A stretch of DNA of 64,000 bases, taken from NCBI RefSeq assembly GCF_020360975.1, contig NW_025408672.1, forward strand, positions 1,426,001-1,490,000. Reading direction: 5' to 3'. This document shows, piece after piece, positions 53,668 to 64,000 of the stretch. A program made the position numbers and the translations under genes. Within the stretch, counting starts at the first letter, position 1. Each line of letters starts with the position of its first letter. The DNA comes from Hirsutella rhossiliensis. Its lineage: Eukaryota; Ascomycota; Sordariomycetes; Hypocreales; Ophiocordycipitaceae. The notes under the pieces are model-generated. The model did not search any database, was not told the origin of the DNA, and saw nothing but the letters and a program-made list of their open reading frames with translations.

Positions 53668-56600
53668 TATAGTAGTTAAAAGGGTAGCTAAGATATAAAA
53701 AGGCTATTAATATAATATAACGAAGCGAGCCGCTACTACCCGAGTCGGCTTCCTAGTTAGACATTGCGACGCGACGACGAGCGAACTAGATACGGTGTTA
53801 AGGAGACCCGGAGTTATAGAAACGAGGCGGGCGAGGTAGTAGTTAGGCCTACGAAAGAGATAGATAATAGAGGGACAGGAGGAGGCACGTACGGAACCGG
53901 GGGGGGAGGGCAGGTATATATAGGCGCGAGCCGGGCGCGCGCAATCAGTAACCACGAGATAGAGGGTAAACATAGGCCGCCGCGCCCCCGATCGGGAAGT
54001 CGCGTGGCCGGATGGGAACCGATTTACGATTAGCGGAGCCGGCCGACCGAATTTCGATTGGCCGGCCCTACCTAGGAGCGACCTACACCAGCGCCCGGCC
54101 CGGCAACCGGACATTACCTGCCCTACTAACTAACGGACCGACAAGCCGACGTAACCGCGGCCACGCGGCTGCGACGCGGGAGCTAGGGTAAATAGAGGCG
54201 CCCGCGAGTCGGGCCCCCGGAGAGAGACTACTGCCCATAACCCTAGGCCCGGGCTAGCGAGCCCGGGCCGCGGCCGCTCGGGATAGTAGCGGCCACGGCC
54301 CGAGAGGGCCCGCGCCGAGACGCGATTTCGCGGGAGGAGCCCGCGGCAGCCGGCGCAAATTTCCTACGTACTACTACCACGACCTCGTTCGAGGCGGACC
54401 CGCACTAAAAGAGGGGAGGGTTTTCCCCTAGGCACTTTAGTTTTTCCCTCCTATTTAATATTAAAGTTCTAGATACCTCTAGCTAGGTCCCTAGCGTAAT
54501 CTTAATAATAATAATAATAATATAATATAACTATAGTAAAAGGAAGTATTTATATAGCCTTATATAAAAAAAAGTAAAGCTTTATATATTAAAGTACTAT
54601 CTTTTATATTATAATACTAAGAGCTATTACTATATATTAATATAAAGAGGGCGGGATATTATAAGCTTATTAAAGCTAGCTATATACTATTTTATATACT
54701 TTTACTTTTTAACTATAAGTACTTAAGTTTAGCTCTTAAAGTATAGGCTTTATTAATAATATAGTTTATTTAAAAAGCTTACTTAAAAAAGTATTATATA
54801 TTATTTACTAATATGGTTTTTTATAACTAAGTATATATAGCTTATATAAGGGTTCTATCTTTCTAAGTATAATATTAAGTATTATTTTAAGTCGCGCTTC
54901 TTTAAAGCTAAATAAGAGTATAATATAATATTTATACTAATTAAAAGGCTTTTAAGCTAACTTTTTAAAACTAAGCCTAAAATATAAAAAAAGTATATAC
55001 TTAAAACTACCGTAAATAGTATATTATACCCCCTTAAGTATAGCCTTATATAGCTACTAGTAGATATATAATATACTATTAAAGATTATAAATTAAATAA
55101 GGTTCTCTTTTATATAAATAGAAAACTCTTCGCCGCCCTTACTAACTAAGGGTATATACCCTTTATTAATAGGACCTAGCTTAGACTTAGCTTAGGACCC
55201 TAGCCTAAACCTAAGGAGGGCCCTTTTAACTTTAACCCCCCCCCCCCTTAACTTAAAGGTTAAAATAAGTACCTTAAAGGCTAGGGCCTACTTAAAAGAA
55301 GCTTTAAAAAGCTAATACCTTTTAAGGACCTTAGAAGAAAGGCCTAGGACCTAAGACTAAGACTTAAAAGATATTAAGATAAAAGATAATACTTAGCTTA
55401 TACTAAAGACTAGCTTTTTTAGGCCTAGCCTAGCCTTACCTTAAGCTAGCTACTTTTAGCTTAACTAGCCCTTAAAGTAAATAAAAAGGTAAAAGAGAGC
55501 TACCTTTAATAGCTTTATTAGTCCTATACTTATTTAACTTATATTTTAATACTTATAGTTATAAGGGCTTTTGCCCTATATAGGCCTAGACTAGGGTCTA
55601 GGCTAAGTCTATATATAAGCGGCCTCCGCGCTTATATAGGCTAGGCCTATACTTCTCTTCCTTTTCCCCCTTATAGATTATTAACCTTCTTTTAACGGAC
55701 CGTACTTAAGCCTATGCCTTTACCTACTCTATAATAATATAATCTACCCTTTATTTTACCCTCTCTATACCCCCGTATATAGAATAGCTATTTTTAGCTG
55801 CCTTTAAAGCTAACGTTTAATTACCCGGTCTAGTTAAACCGCCCGCGCTAGTATATATATACGCGAAATATCTATACTCCTATTGTCGTAAAATTAAAGT
55901 AAACGTAATACTTAGTTCGCCTAAGCAATTAAGAGCCTCTTATAATAGTAGGGCTCCGCACGACTAAGAGCGGTACTGCCGCACCTTAGTAAGTTCGACG
56001 GCTCCTCCGTAGAGCTTAAGCTATAGCTACTTTATATAGAAGCGAAGCTCTATACTAATAGCGCCGTAATAGGGGATATCCGCGCTTAATTCGACTATCT
56101 TTACGCGAGCCTATCCCTACGCCTATAAAGGTATCTCTTACCGTTTACGCGTACTAGTATAAACGGACTAGCCGACCTCCTCGCGAAGCTCTATACTAAT
56201 TACGGCGAACCTAACGTAGCTAAGTCGGTAGGCTAAGAGCTTATAACGCTCCGTTAAAAGTAGAGTAAAGCTATTCCGGCCTACCTCGTATAGTTTAAAG
56301 AGGTGCTTTATCGAGCAAACGTATATAGCTAGCCTAACGTAGTAAAGTATAATTGCCTTATTATAAGCTTAAATTCGGATTAGCGCACTTATCTAAGTAA
56401 AAGGTCTATACTACTAGATACGTATACCGATCTCGTCTACTTTCTTTACGAGCTTAGTAGCAATAAGTTTCTTTTTTTATCTTCTTTTATAGTATAAGAA
56501 GAGGATAACGCTAGTAATGCTATAGATATCTCTATCTTTACCTTAAGGACCGAGGATAGAAAGAGGTAGCGATAGGAGGGTCGCTATATAGGCTACGGTA

Positions 56601-57432
56601 GTAAATCCTATTAGTTTTTAAAGTACCCGCGCCGGGAGGCGCGGGTAAACGCACTCTAAGTAGTAAAGGGGCGCACGCGCTAGGATAGAAAGGAGGTTAG
56701 GTTTAACGATAGCGACTCTAGCAACGAGTAATCTTAGTAACGCCTCTATAGGCTTTATCGGCGTCCCCTCGTATACGGTAGTAGCTGCTATATAGACGGG
56801 ACGTATGCCTATAGCGACCGAAAGGGCGGCTAAGATATAGGAAGGCCGCTAATATAATATAACTATAGCGAAAGGGAGTGCCCGTATAGCCCTATATAGG
56901 AGGGAGCGGAGCCTTATATACCGGAGTACCGTCCCCTATATTACGGTACTAGGAGCTGCTACCGTGCGCCGATATAGGGGGGGCGGGATACTATAAGCTT
57001 GCCGAAGCTAGCTACGCGCCGTTCTACGTGCCTTTACTCCTTAGCTAAAAGTGCTAAAGCCTAACTCCTAGGGCGCGGCCCCTACTAATAATATAGTCTA
57101 TCCGAGAAGCTCGCTTAGGAGGGTATTATACGTTATTTACTAACGTTTTTTCCGCGACTAAGCGTATATAGTCCGCGTAAGGTTCCGTCCCTTAGGCGCG
57201 GTATTAGGTATTATTTAAAGGCGCGCTTCTTTAAAAGCTAGGTAGGGGTATAATATAAAGGCTTTTACCCTATATAGGCCTAGACTAGGGTCTAGGCTAA
57301 GTCTATATATAAGCGGCCTCCGCGCCTATATAGGCTAGGCCTATACTTTTCTCCCTTTTCCCCCTTATAGATTATTAACCTTCTTTTAACGGACTATACC
57401 TAAGCCTATACCTCTGCTTACTCTATAATAAT
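53668..57432 (+). mobile_element. Gypsy-C: RIP-degraded Ty3/gypsy-type element with a gag relic
   Basis: The right LTR is 56810-57432. The left LTR starts near 53668, continues after the retroposon insertion at 54532, and appears rearranged between about 54930 and 55560. The start TATAG...GGGYRGCTAAGATATA and the TAAGCCTATRCCT end are shared. Between the LTRs, a plus-strand gag relic begins near 55990 (FDGSSVELKLWL). It has a former zinc knuckle at 56585-56626 in which all four ligand positions are Tyr. I see no protease, polymerase or integrase, so the element is also internally deleted. Its right half is less AT-rich than its surroundings. Confidence 0.65.
53722..54517 (+). mobile_element. 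Retroposon copy 4: GC-rich, weakly mutated, 14-bp TSD
   Basis: This 796-bp element begins GAAGCGAGCCGCTAC and ends in an AAT repeat. It is flanked by the 14-bp duplication TAATATAATATAAC (53708-53721 and 54518-54531). The same 14 bp occur once, uninterrupted, in the right gypsy-C LTR at 56850-56863, which is the empty site. It is far richer in G+C than its neighbours. A hairpin with a perfect 10-bp stem (GGCCCGGGCT at 54246-54255, AGCCCGGGCC at 54260-54269) suggests a structured RNA. The open frames on both strands here have no domain and are not treated as genes. Confidence 0.75.
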
Positions 57433-57439
57433 AGTAGAC

Positions 57440-60360
57440 CTAGCCCTAGCCTTAGCACCCTTTTCTTAAAGACCGAGCTAAGGACTTTCTTTAATAAGCC
57501 CTTTAAGCTATTAAAGAAGCTTAAAAAATAAACCCTTTTATAAGACCTTTATAAAAGGGCTTAAAAAGGTAGCTATAAGGAACCTAGACCGCTAATAGCC
57601 CTTATAATAACCCTTATACTAGCCTAAAGCCGCTTAATAGCTTAAGGCTACCTAAGAAAACCTTAAAGTAAGCTTATAGGCTAAGGTTACTATAAAAAAG
57701 CGCTTAAGGCCCTAGCTAAAGCCCTAGCTAAGGCTTTAGTAAAAGCCTTAATAAAAGCCCTAACTAAGGCCTTAGCTAAAAGGAATATAAAAGAGGACTT
57801 TTAACTTATCTTAAAGCTAAAGAAAGGATCGTTAACGCTAACTATTAACCTTATTACTTTTTATAATAAGCTTAATAAAGCTATAAGGGAACTAGCTATA
57901 TTAGCTTTATTAACTTTAAATAAAGGTAATATAGTTATAATAATAAAGGTCTTATATATAGTAAAGAAGCTTTTAAAGTAGTAAGAGAAGTAGTTTTTAT
58001 ACCTTAAGGAACTACTTATTAAATCGGCCGACCTTCTTATTAACTAAACTAAGCTAGTAGCTTAGAGCGTCCCTAATATTTTAAAGACCTTTATCCTTAA
58101 TATCTTTACTATAAAAGCTAAAACCTTTAGCGGGATCGATATCCTAAGGTAGCTTAGGTAGCTAGGTACCTTAAGATTAATATAAAAAGTAAGATTTATT
58201 ATCTTTATAGTACTTTTAAAGGCTATAAAGGCTAAATACTAAAAAAACAGCCTTTATATAATAAGTCTATAGATTTAAGTTAAGGCCTATAAAGAATATA
58301 CTATATATATATAGTATTTTAAGTGCCTTTCTTTTAGCTATAACCCTTAGACCTACTAATAGCTTATTAAGTATACCTTTTACTTAGAAAAGTACTTAAC
58401 TAAGGACTATAACTACCTTAGCTATAAAGCTAGCTAAGGTTACTCTTACTTTAAAGTCTAATACTATAACTATAAAGGAGAGTACCTTATAACTAATAAG
58501 GTATAATATAAAGTTTATAAGGGAATAACTAATACTTAATAGCCTTAGCCCCTTTATACTTATAAGGCCCTTAAAGCCCCTTAAGCTTCCTAAGCCTAAC
58601 TATAACCTTATTAGTATTATATAGTATAATATTAATAAGTAGGAAATAGCTAACTTATTAATCTTAAAGTAAGCCCTAAAAATAAAAGTAAACCTTATCT
58701 TATTATAAGAGCCTTACTTTTATAAGATCGATAATAGCTATATCCTTATATAGTATTTAGCCTATAATATTATAACCTTTATCCCTTTTACTAACTTTCC
58801 TAAGCTTACTAAGAGGCTTAGGATTATAGCTTATAAGAGGAAGGAAGCTTAAATAAAAGCTAGCTTTAGCTTTAACCTCTTTTATAATCTTAAAATATAA
58901 GCTATAAAGGTAAAAAGTATTAAACTATTTACCTTTATTAACCTATATAATAAAAAAGAAGTTAAAAGGGCCTTAGCTAGCTAAGGCTAGTAAGGGCCCC
59001 TTATAATAAAAAGGCTACTATTAATAGCCTAACTCCTATAATAGCCTTTTCTTTTAGTAAGGGACTTTAACTTATATTACTTTTATTTAAACCCTTTTAT
59101 AGAACTCTTTAAAGCTATAAGGTAGAAGCCCTTATTAGCTAGCTTAACCGCTATAAGGCTTCCTTATTAATAGACCTTAAGGTAGCTATAAAAGGTACCT
59201 ATTAAAGGAAAGGCTTAAAAGGGGCCTTAGTTATAAACCTTACTTTTTATAGCCCCTTTAAATAGCTAACCTAAGCTAACTTTTACTTCTTAAAGGCTAT
59301 AAGCTTAGATTATAAGCCTATAGCTTTTAAAGCTAGCTTAAAGGGCCTTAATAAGCCTTTACTAGCTAAGCTTACTACTTATAATTATAGGAAAGTAAAC
59401 TAAAAGGTATTTTTAAAATACTTAGCTAAAAAGGAATAAGACCTTTTTATAGCTATAAGAAGGGCTATAGAAAAGATAACTTAAAAGGGATAGCTTCCTT
59501 TTTAATAAGAACCTTTATAAAGGCCTTAAATATAGCGATACTAAAAAAGAAGCCTTATAAAGGATCTAAGCCCTAGTAAACTAATAAGCTAACTTACTTT
59601 TAAAAAGCCTTAAGCTTAGCTTAATAGGCTTATAGGCTAGCCTAGGATAAAGAGAGCTAGAAAAGCTTTATAAAGGCTTAAAATAGCTTTTAGTATACTA
59701 TTAAAGCTATTAAAAAGTAATACTAAGAAAGTTTCTTAATAAAAGTAATAAAAAAGGATATCTTTATAGCTTTTTCTTATACTAAGGCTAAAGCTAACCT
59801 TACCTTTCTTAGTATCTTATATATAAAATAATAGATAAAAGTAAAAGCTAATACTTTTATAGAAAAATATAAGGCTTTCTTAATAACCTTTTTTTTAACT
59901 TTAGACTCTAGCTTTAGCCCCCTTTTTAGCCCCTTTTAAAGCTTAGAAAAAAAAGAGCCCCTAAGCTATATAAGTAGTAAGAGTATAGTTAAGTAAGACT
60001 AGCTAAAGCTAAAGGACCTTAAGATTAAGAGGGCTATTTTTAGCTCTTTTAATAAAAAGGCCCTTAGCCTAGACTCCCTTAGCTTCCTTCTTATTTAATA
60101 TATATATAAGGCTATCCCTATAGTCTTTAATAGGGCTTATAAAGCTTTATTTAACTAAGGATACTACCTTAAAGTATAAAAGGAAGCTATAGGAATTATA
60201 CTTTCTAAGTAAAATAAGCTAGACTATACTATCCTTAAGGCCTATAAGGTTATAAGTTTACTTAACTACTTAGGAAAGGTCCTTAAAAAGCTATATACTA
60301 CTTAGCTAAGCTATTTAGCTAATATAGCTAGGCTTTTAAACTATTATAACTATAACTACT
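57440..60360 (+). mobile_element. Tad1-like LINE, RIP-degraded and cut off in its RT domain
   Basis: The plus strand keeps the order of a fungal Tad-clade LINE. An ORF1 relic lies at about 57800-58540, with a Cys-knuckle-like region now rich in Tyr around 58330-58520. An endonuclease relic at about 58640-59460 includes a LILLxEPYFYKIDNSYI segment. The beginning of a reverse transcriptase lies at about 60050-60350, with IILxKxNKPDYTILKAYRVISLLNYLGKVLEKL. Stops interrupt every frame. It breaks off where the next gypsy element starts. Confidence 0.65.
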
Positions 60361-63300
60361 AGGCCGCTAACGGTCGACCGCGTTAAGTACGTAATATAGT
60401 CTAACGGATAAATAGTCGGCACGACTATCTAATAGATATAGGATCGAGGGGATTATAAAGATCTAAGTAATCTAGGATTAATAGGATTACTACGCTCTAT
60501 ACGATCTAACGTTAGGGATTATAGCTAGGCCTATAATCTAAGGACAGTCTCTATAGGTATATATAGCTACCTACTTTTACTCCTTTAGATAGATAGCTCT
60601 CTAGCTTTTAATATAGATCTTTATTACGATTCTATCTTTAATTCTAATTACTTAGTTATAGTCTACGGTCTACGACCTCTAACTTATTACTAACGTAATA
60701 TACTTATTATTACTTAGACTACGCCTTATTATATCTACTAATATAAACCCCGCGATAGGTTTATCCCTTAGGAATAATACCGGTCGTTATACGTTAAAAG
60801 CTCTTATTTAGTATAATACCGCGTTACTTTAAGCAATATCGTAACTATTAATATACCTATATAGTAAACTAGATTAACTAACTCTAGAGCTACTATATCG
60901 CCTTAGGATATAATACGCGAGATTATTACCCTTTAATAAGAGGTATAGTTACTTAGGAATAGAGGAGGTAATAGATAAGTTAGAGACCTTAGAGAAGTAG
61001 TTAAACTAAAGTAGCTAGGACTATTCGACGGTACTTATAGTACTCTTTAAGACTTTCTTACCTAACTTAAGGCCTACTACCGGTTTTACCTAATAAAACT
61101 TTTAAACCTAGTTAAAAAGGTACTCTATATAGGAAATTATTTATCTAAAACGGTACTCGCTTAGTTTAGACCTATTATAAGGGACTATCTCGATAACTAA
61201 CTAGTATAATAAAATAGCGAAATAGATAAAGTCTTTACTAGTTTCTAAGGATTTAAAGAAGCTATTACTAAGGTATTCGGAATAACTAATAAAAAATAAG
61301 AAGCTAAATAGAAACTTTAAGAACTCTAATAAAGGACCTTAGTATTAGACTATACTACTAAATTCTATTAAGTTACCTTAAAACTTAAATAGGATAACGA
61401 ACCCCTTATATCGCGATTCTACGATAGACTTAGGAAAGAAGTTAAGAACGAACTCTATAAGGAAGATCGACCTAACGGCCTCTTAAACTATATCGCTATA
61501 GTAGTACGAATCGACGATAGATAGTATACGCGACGCTAAGAAAAGAAATAAGGAAGAGGAAACTAAAACCCTTCCTATAGGAATAACTTTAACTAACGCG
61601 CTAACTATAAAAAGAAGCGCGAAACTCTTATTACCTACGCCTATATAACTAACCTAGGTAGGATAGATCTAAATATAATATAGAAAAGTAAAAGAAAGTG
61701 TTTTAACTATAGGAAACCTAAATATTACTCTAAAGAATATAGATAACCTTATAAGGAGAAGAAAACCTACTAAGTACTAGCCCTAGAAGGTAAGAAATAC
61801 TTAAACGCTACTAATAGATAGGAACTAAAGTATAAACTCCTTAGTTAGACTATATACTACGACGACAAATATATAGTATACTTAAGCGATAAGAATAGTA
61901 CTAGATAGTTCTTAAAGCTACTATAGAAAACCCTTATAATAATATAACGAAAAGATCCTAAAATATAGAAATAAGTTAAATTTATAGAACTAAAATATCC
62001 TTATCTTAAAGGAGTCTTATAAGACTAGATTAGGAAAAACGGTAAACGATTTTAAGAAGATATATAAAATAAAAATCGATAATAACGATAGGTAGTCTAT
62101 AAGTAATATAATAAAGAAGATATAAATATAGCCCTTATACTTATAAAACTTAAATAATAACTTAAAGAGGAATAACGAAGTATCGACGATATAAGCTCTA
62201 AAGAATAAGAAATACCTAGAGAAATAGAAGATAAGAACGAACTTATACTACTACCCTCGCTACTAAGGGAAAATACTATAATTAGAGAATACGCTCTATA
62301 CTTCGAAGAATTTAAAGAAATACTTAAAATTAGAACCTAATAAATACCTTAAATTCTTATAGAAAACTAATAAGCTATATTAATTCGATATTAACTAGTA
62401 CTATATAGAAGAGACTATACTATAGCTATTACTATAGTCGATACCTTTATAGCTTTATAACGAGAATAGTAACTATAAGGAGAATTTAAAGACGATCTAT
62501 AAATACTACTTACTTATAAGTACTATAAGTATATTTTATAGATATTATACGTTTACCTAGATTATATAATATACTTTTAGATAAAGGCACGATATAACGC
62601 CTTCTTAGTTAGGTTCGAAGGATAAGTACTTTTAAAACCCTACTTAAGTATAGAACTAGACTACTAGAAAATCGATTAACGCTACCTAAACGACTAAGTT
62701 ATATTATTAGAACCTAATTATAGTACGCTACTTAAATACCGCGACGATTATAGCTTACTAATAAGATGCTTTTCGGAGATATATAAAATCTATAAATACG
62801 CTAAAATAAAGGAATAGTATAACGCTACTCGCTCTAAGGCATCCGAACTATTAATCTTCTAAAGACTTACGTAATAAGTTAAATATAATAAAGAAGATTA
62901 TAACGAATATATATACCTAAACTATAGAGTTTATAAATATAAAAAAGCATAAGTATAGTATAAACGATATAATAATATACTAAAAGATTATTAGCGATAT
63001 ATATAAAGGCTATAAGCTATATTTAACTAAGGAAAAATCGATATAAAAACGCTATACGAAAAATAGAAAGACGCTAAACGAAAACTTAACCTTTAATATA
63101 AAAACGAATAAAATTACGAAGTATAGTATATAATTAACTATAAAGTAGTATAATATAAATAATATAGCGTTAAGAAATAAGAAATCTTCGATTAGCTATA
63201 AGAAATTAGTCTCTTAAGCCCCGATATAATACTACGCGATAAAAATATAAAGAAACAATATTAATAATAAATTAAAGAAGAATACCTAAATAAAATAAAT

Positions 63301-64000
63301 AAGGACTAGGTAAAAAATAAGGTACGCTATCTATAAAAGGGCTATAGACTAGCACGATATAATAAGATCTAAGGACCCTATATATAGTAATAGTAAGCTA
63401 TAGCGACTAAATAGTATTAGATATCTAAATCGCGGGATATTATATATATATACTTTTAAACTATAGCGCGATAGGTAATTACGTTTTACCTAGAGTCGTT
63501 AATCGTTACCGACTTATATAGAGATATAAGAAAGATCTATATAAACTTATAAATATTAAAAGAGAGGCCTTTAACTATAATAACGGAATTATTAATATAG
63601 AGATTAATTACCTCGATATTAATATCTAGGGCTACGATAAATAAGTTAACTTTAATATTATAGATATTAAAGAATATAACCTTATATTAGGGCTTCTATA
63701 GCTATAGGAGAGCAACCTACTAATTAACTAGAAAACTAGCTAGCTATATTAAAACGAAGATATAAGTTTCTAGGATTAGTAGATTTAAAAGAAAGAAAAT
63801 TTTATAATAATTTAGCTATTAAATAAGATAAAAGGGATAACCGTTTAAGTAAATTATTATAGGCTTTAGCGATATAAACGAAAATAGTAACCGAACTAGC
63901 GGATATAATAAAATCGACTAATAAGACCTACGTACTAACTAATATAGCTATATAACCTAGCATCTAATATAAATAAAATAAAGGATATAATATAAAGATC
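60361..64000 (+). mobile_element. Gypsy-D: 5' part of a Ty3/gypsy element, running off the window
   Basis: The sequence changes character at about 60361, where more CpG-containing words appear, and an LTR probably occupies about 60361-60750. A gag relic follows at about 60980-61780, with GLFDGT and a YYRFYL-type capsid pattern. Its zinc knuckle at 61699-61740 reads C-X2-Y-X4-Y-X4-Y, with three of four ligands mutated. A protease-like block with LILGLL and LLINxKT lies near 63660-63740. Reverse transcriptase would be expected beyond 64,000. Frames are closed by stops throughout. Confidence 0.65.

Noticed and set aside
53707..54114. Open frames on both strands within the GC-rich retroposon
   Set aside because: They exist because this copy is G+C-rich and stop codons are rare. 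They have no domain and are lost in the paralogous copy.

Overview
This window comes from a filamentous ascomycete (Pezizomycotina). It is most likely a hypocrealean Sordariomycete, judging from the family content: short GT-AG introns of 55-72 nt, an mcnB-like forkhead factor, an Slx4 of fungal layout, a BIM1/X325 copper protein and heavy repeat-induced point mutation (RIP). The order-level placement is inference. The window has two compartments. Positions 1 to about 35,530 have balanced base composition and carry genes. From about 35,530 to 64,000 the DNA is AT-rich, almost free of CpA/TpG, and consists of nested, RIP-mutated retroelements with no cellular gene that I can see.

Gene compartment, left to right: a forkhead transcription factor (906-2601); 5.8 kb without a recognisable gene; a Nej1/XLF end-joining factor (minus, 8439-10073) divergent from a class I CPD photolyase (11194-13158); the short split gene for ribosomal protein eS21 (minus, 13684-14018) divergent from the Slx4 endonuclease scaffold (14424-17093); a NUDT19-type Nudix hydrolase with a possible peroxisomal tail (17672-19028); a GPI-anchored BIM1-like copper protein with an N-terminal histidine (20534-21278); a protein kinase with an HND catalytic loop (minus, 21778-23637); and a conserved protein of unknown function (25722-26963). 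Three DNA-repair genes (nej1, phr1, slx4) therefore sit within 8.7 kb, with only eS21 between them.

From about 28 kb the sequence becomes a transition zone. It holds a decayed sphingomyelinase D/phospholipase D-like gene split by an un-RIPped 236-bp solo LTR, other unidentified coding remnants, a secreted beta-propeller protein (32051-33511) and a secreted Cys/His-rich repeat protein (34654-35364) that lies 170 bp from the AT-rich block. Secreted, fast-evolving genes at such a border are common in host-associated fungi, so these two are effector-like candidates by position and architecture only.

Repeat compartment: target-site duplications (TSDs) readable in the sequence give an insertion order. 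A minus-strand copia element (35978-43013, TSD ACTAA) sits between inverted repeats and was itself hit by a solo LTR (39229-39925, TSD AGTTT). A tRNA-headed, AAT-tailed SINE (43569-50650, 17-bp TSD) was split by a full-length copia (44012-50323, TSD TTATA). A miniature terminal-repeat element of 376 bp (51243-51618, TSD AGACT) lies in a gypsy LTR fragment. A GC-rich retroposon (53722-54517, 14-bp TSD) lies in the left LTR of another gypsy element whose right LTR keeps the empty site. A Tad1-like LINE (about 57440-60360) and the 5' part of a further gypsy element (from about 60361) follow. RIP has changed zinc-knuckle and reverse-transcriptase catalytic residues in a readable way.
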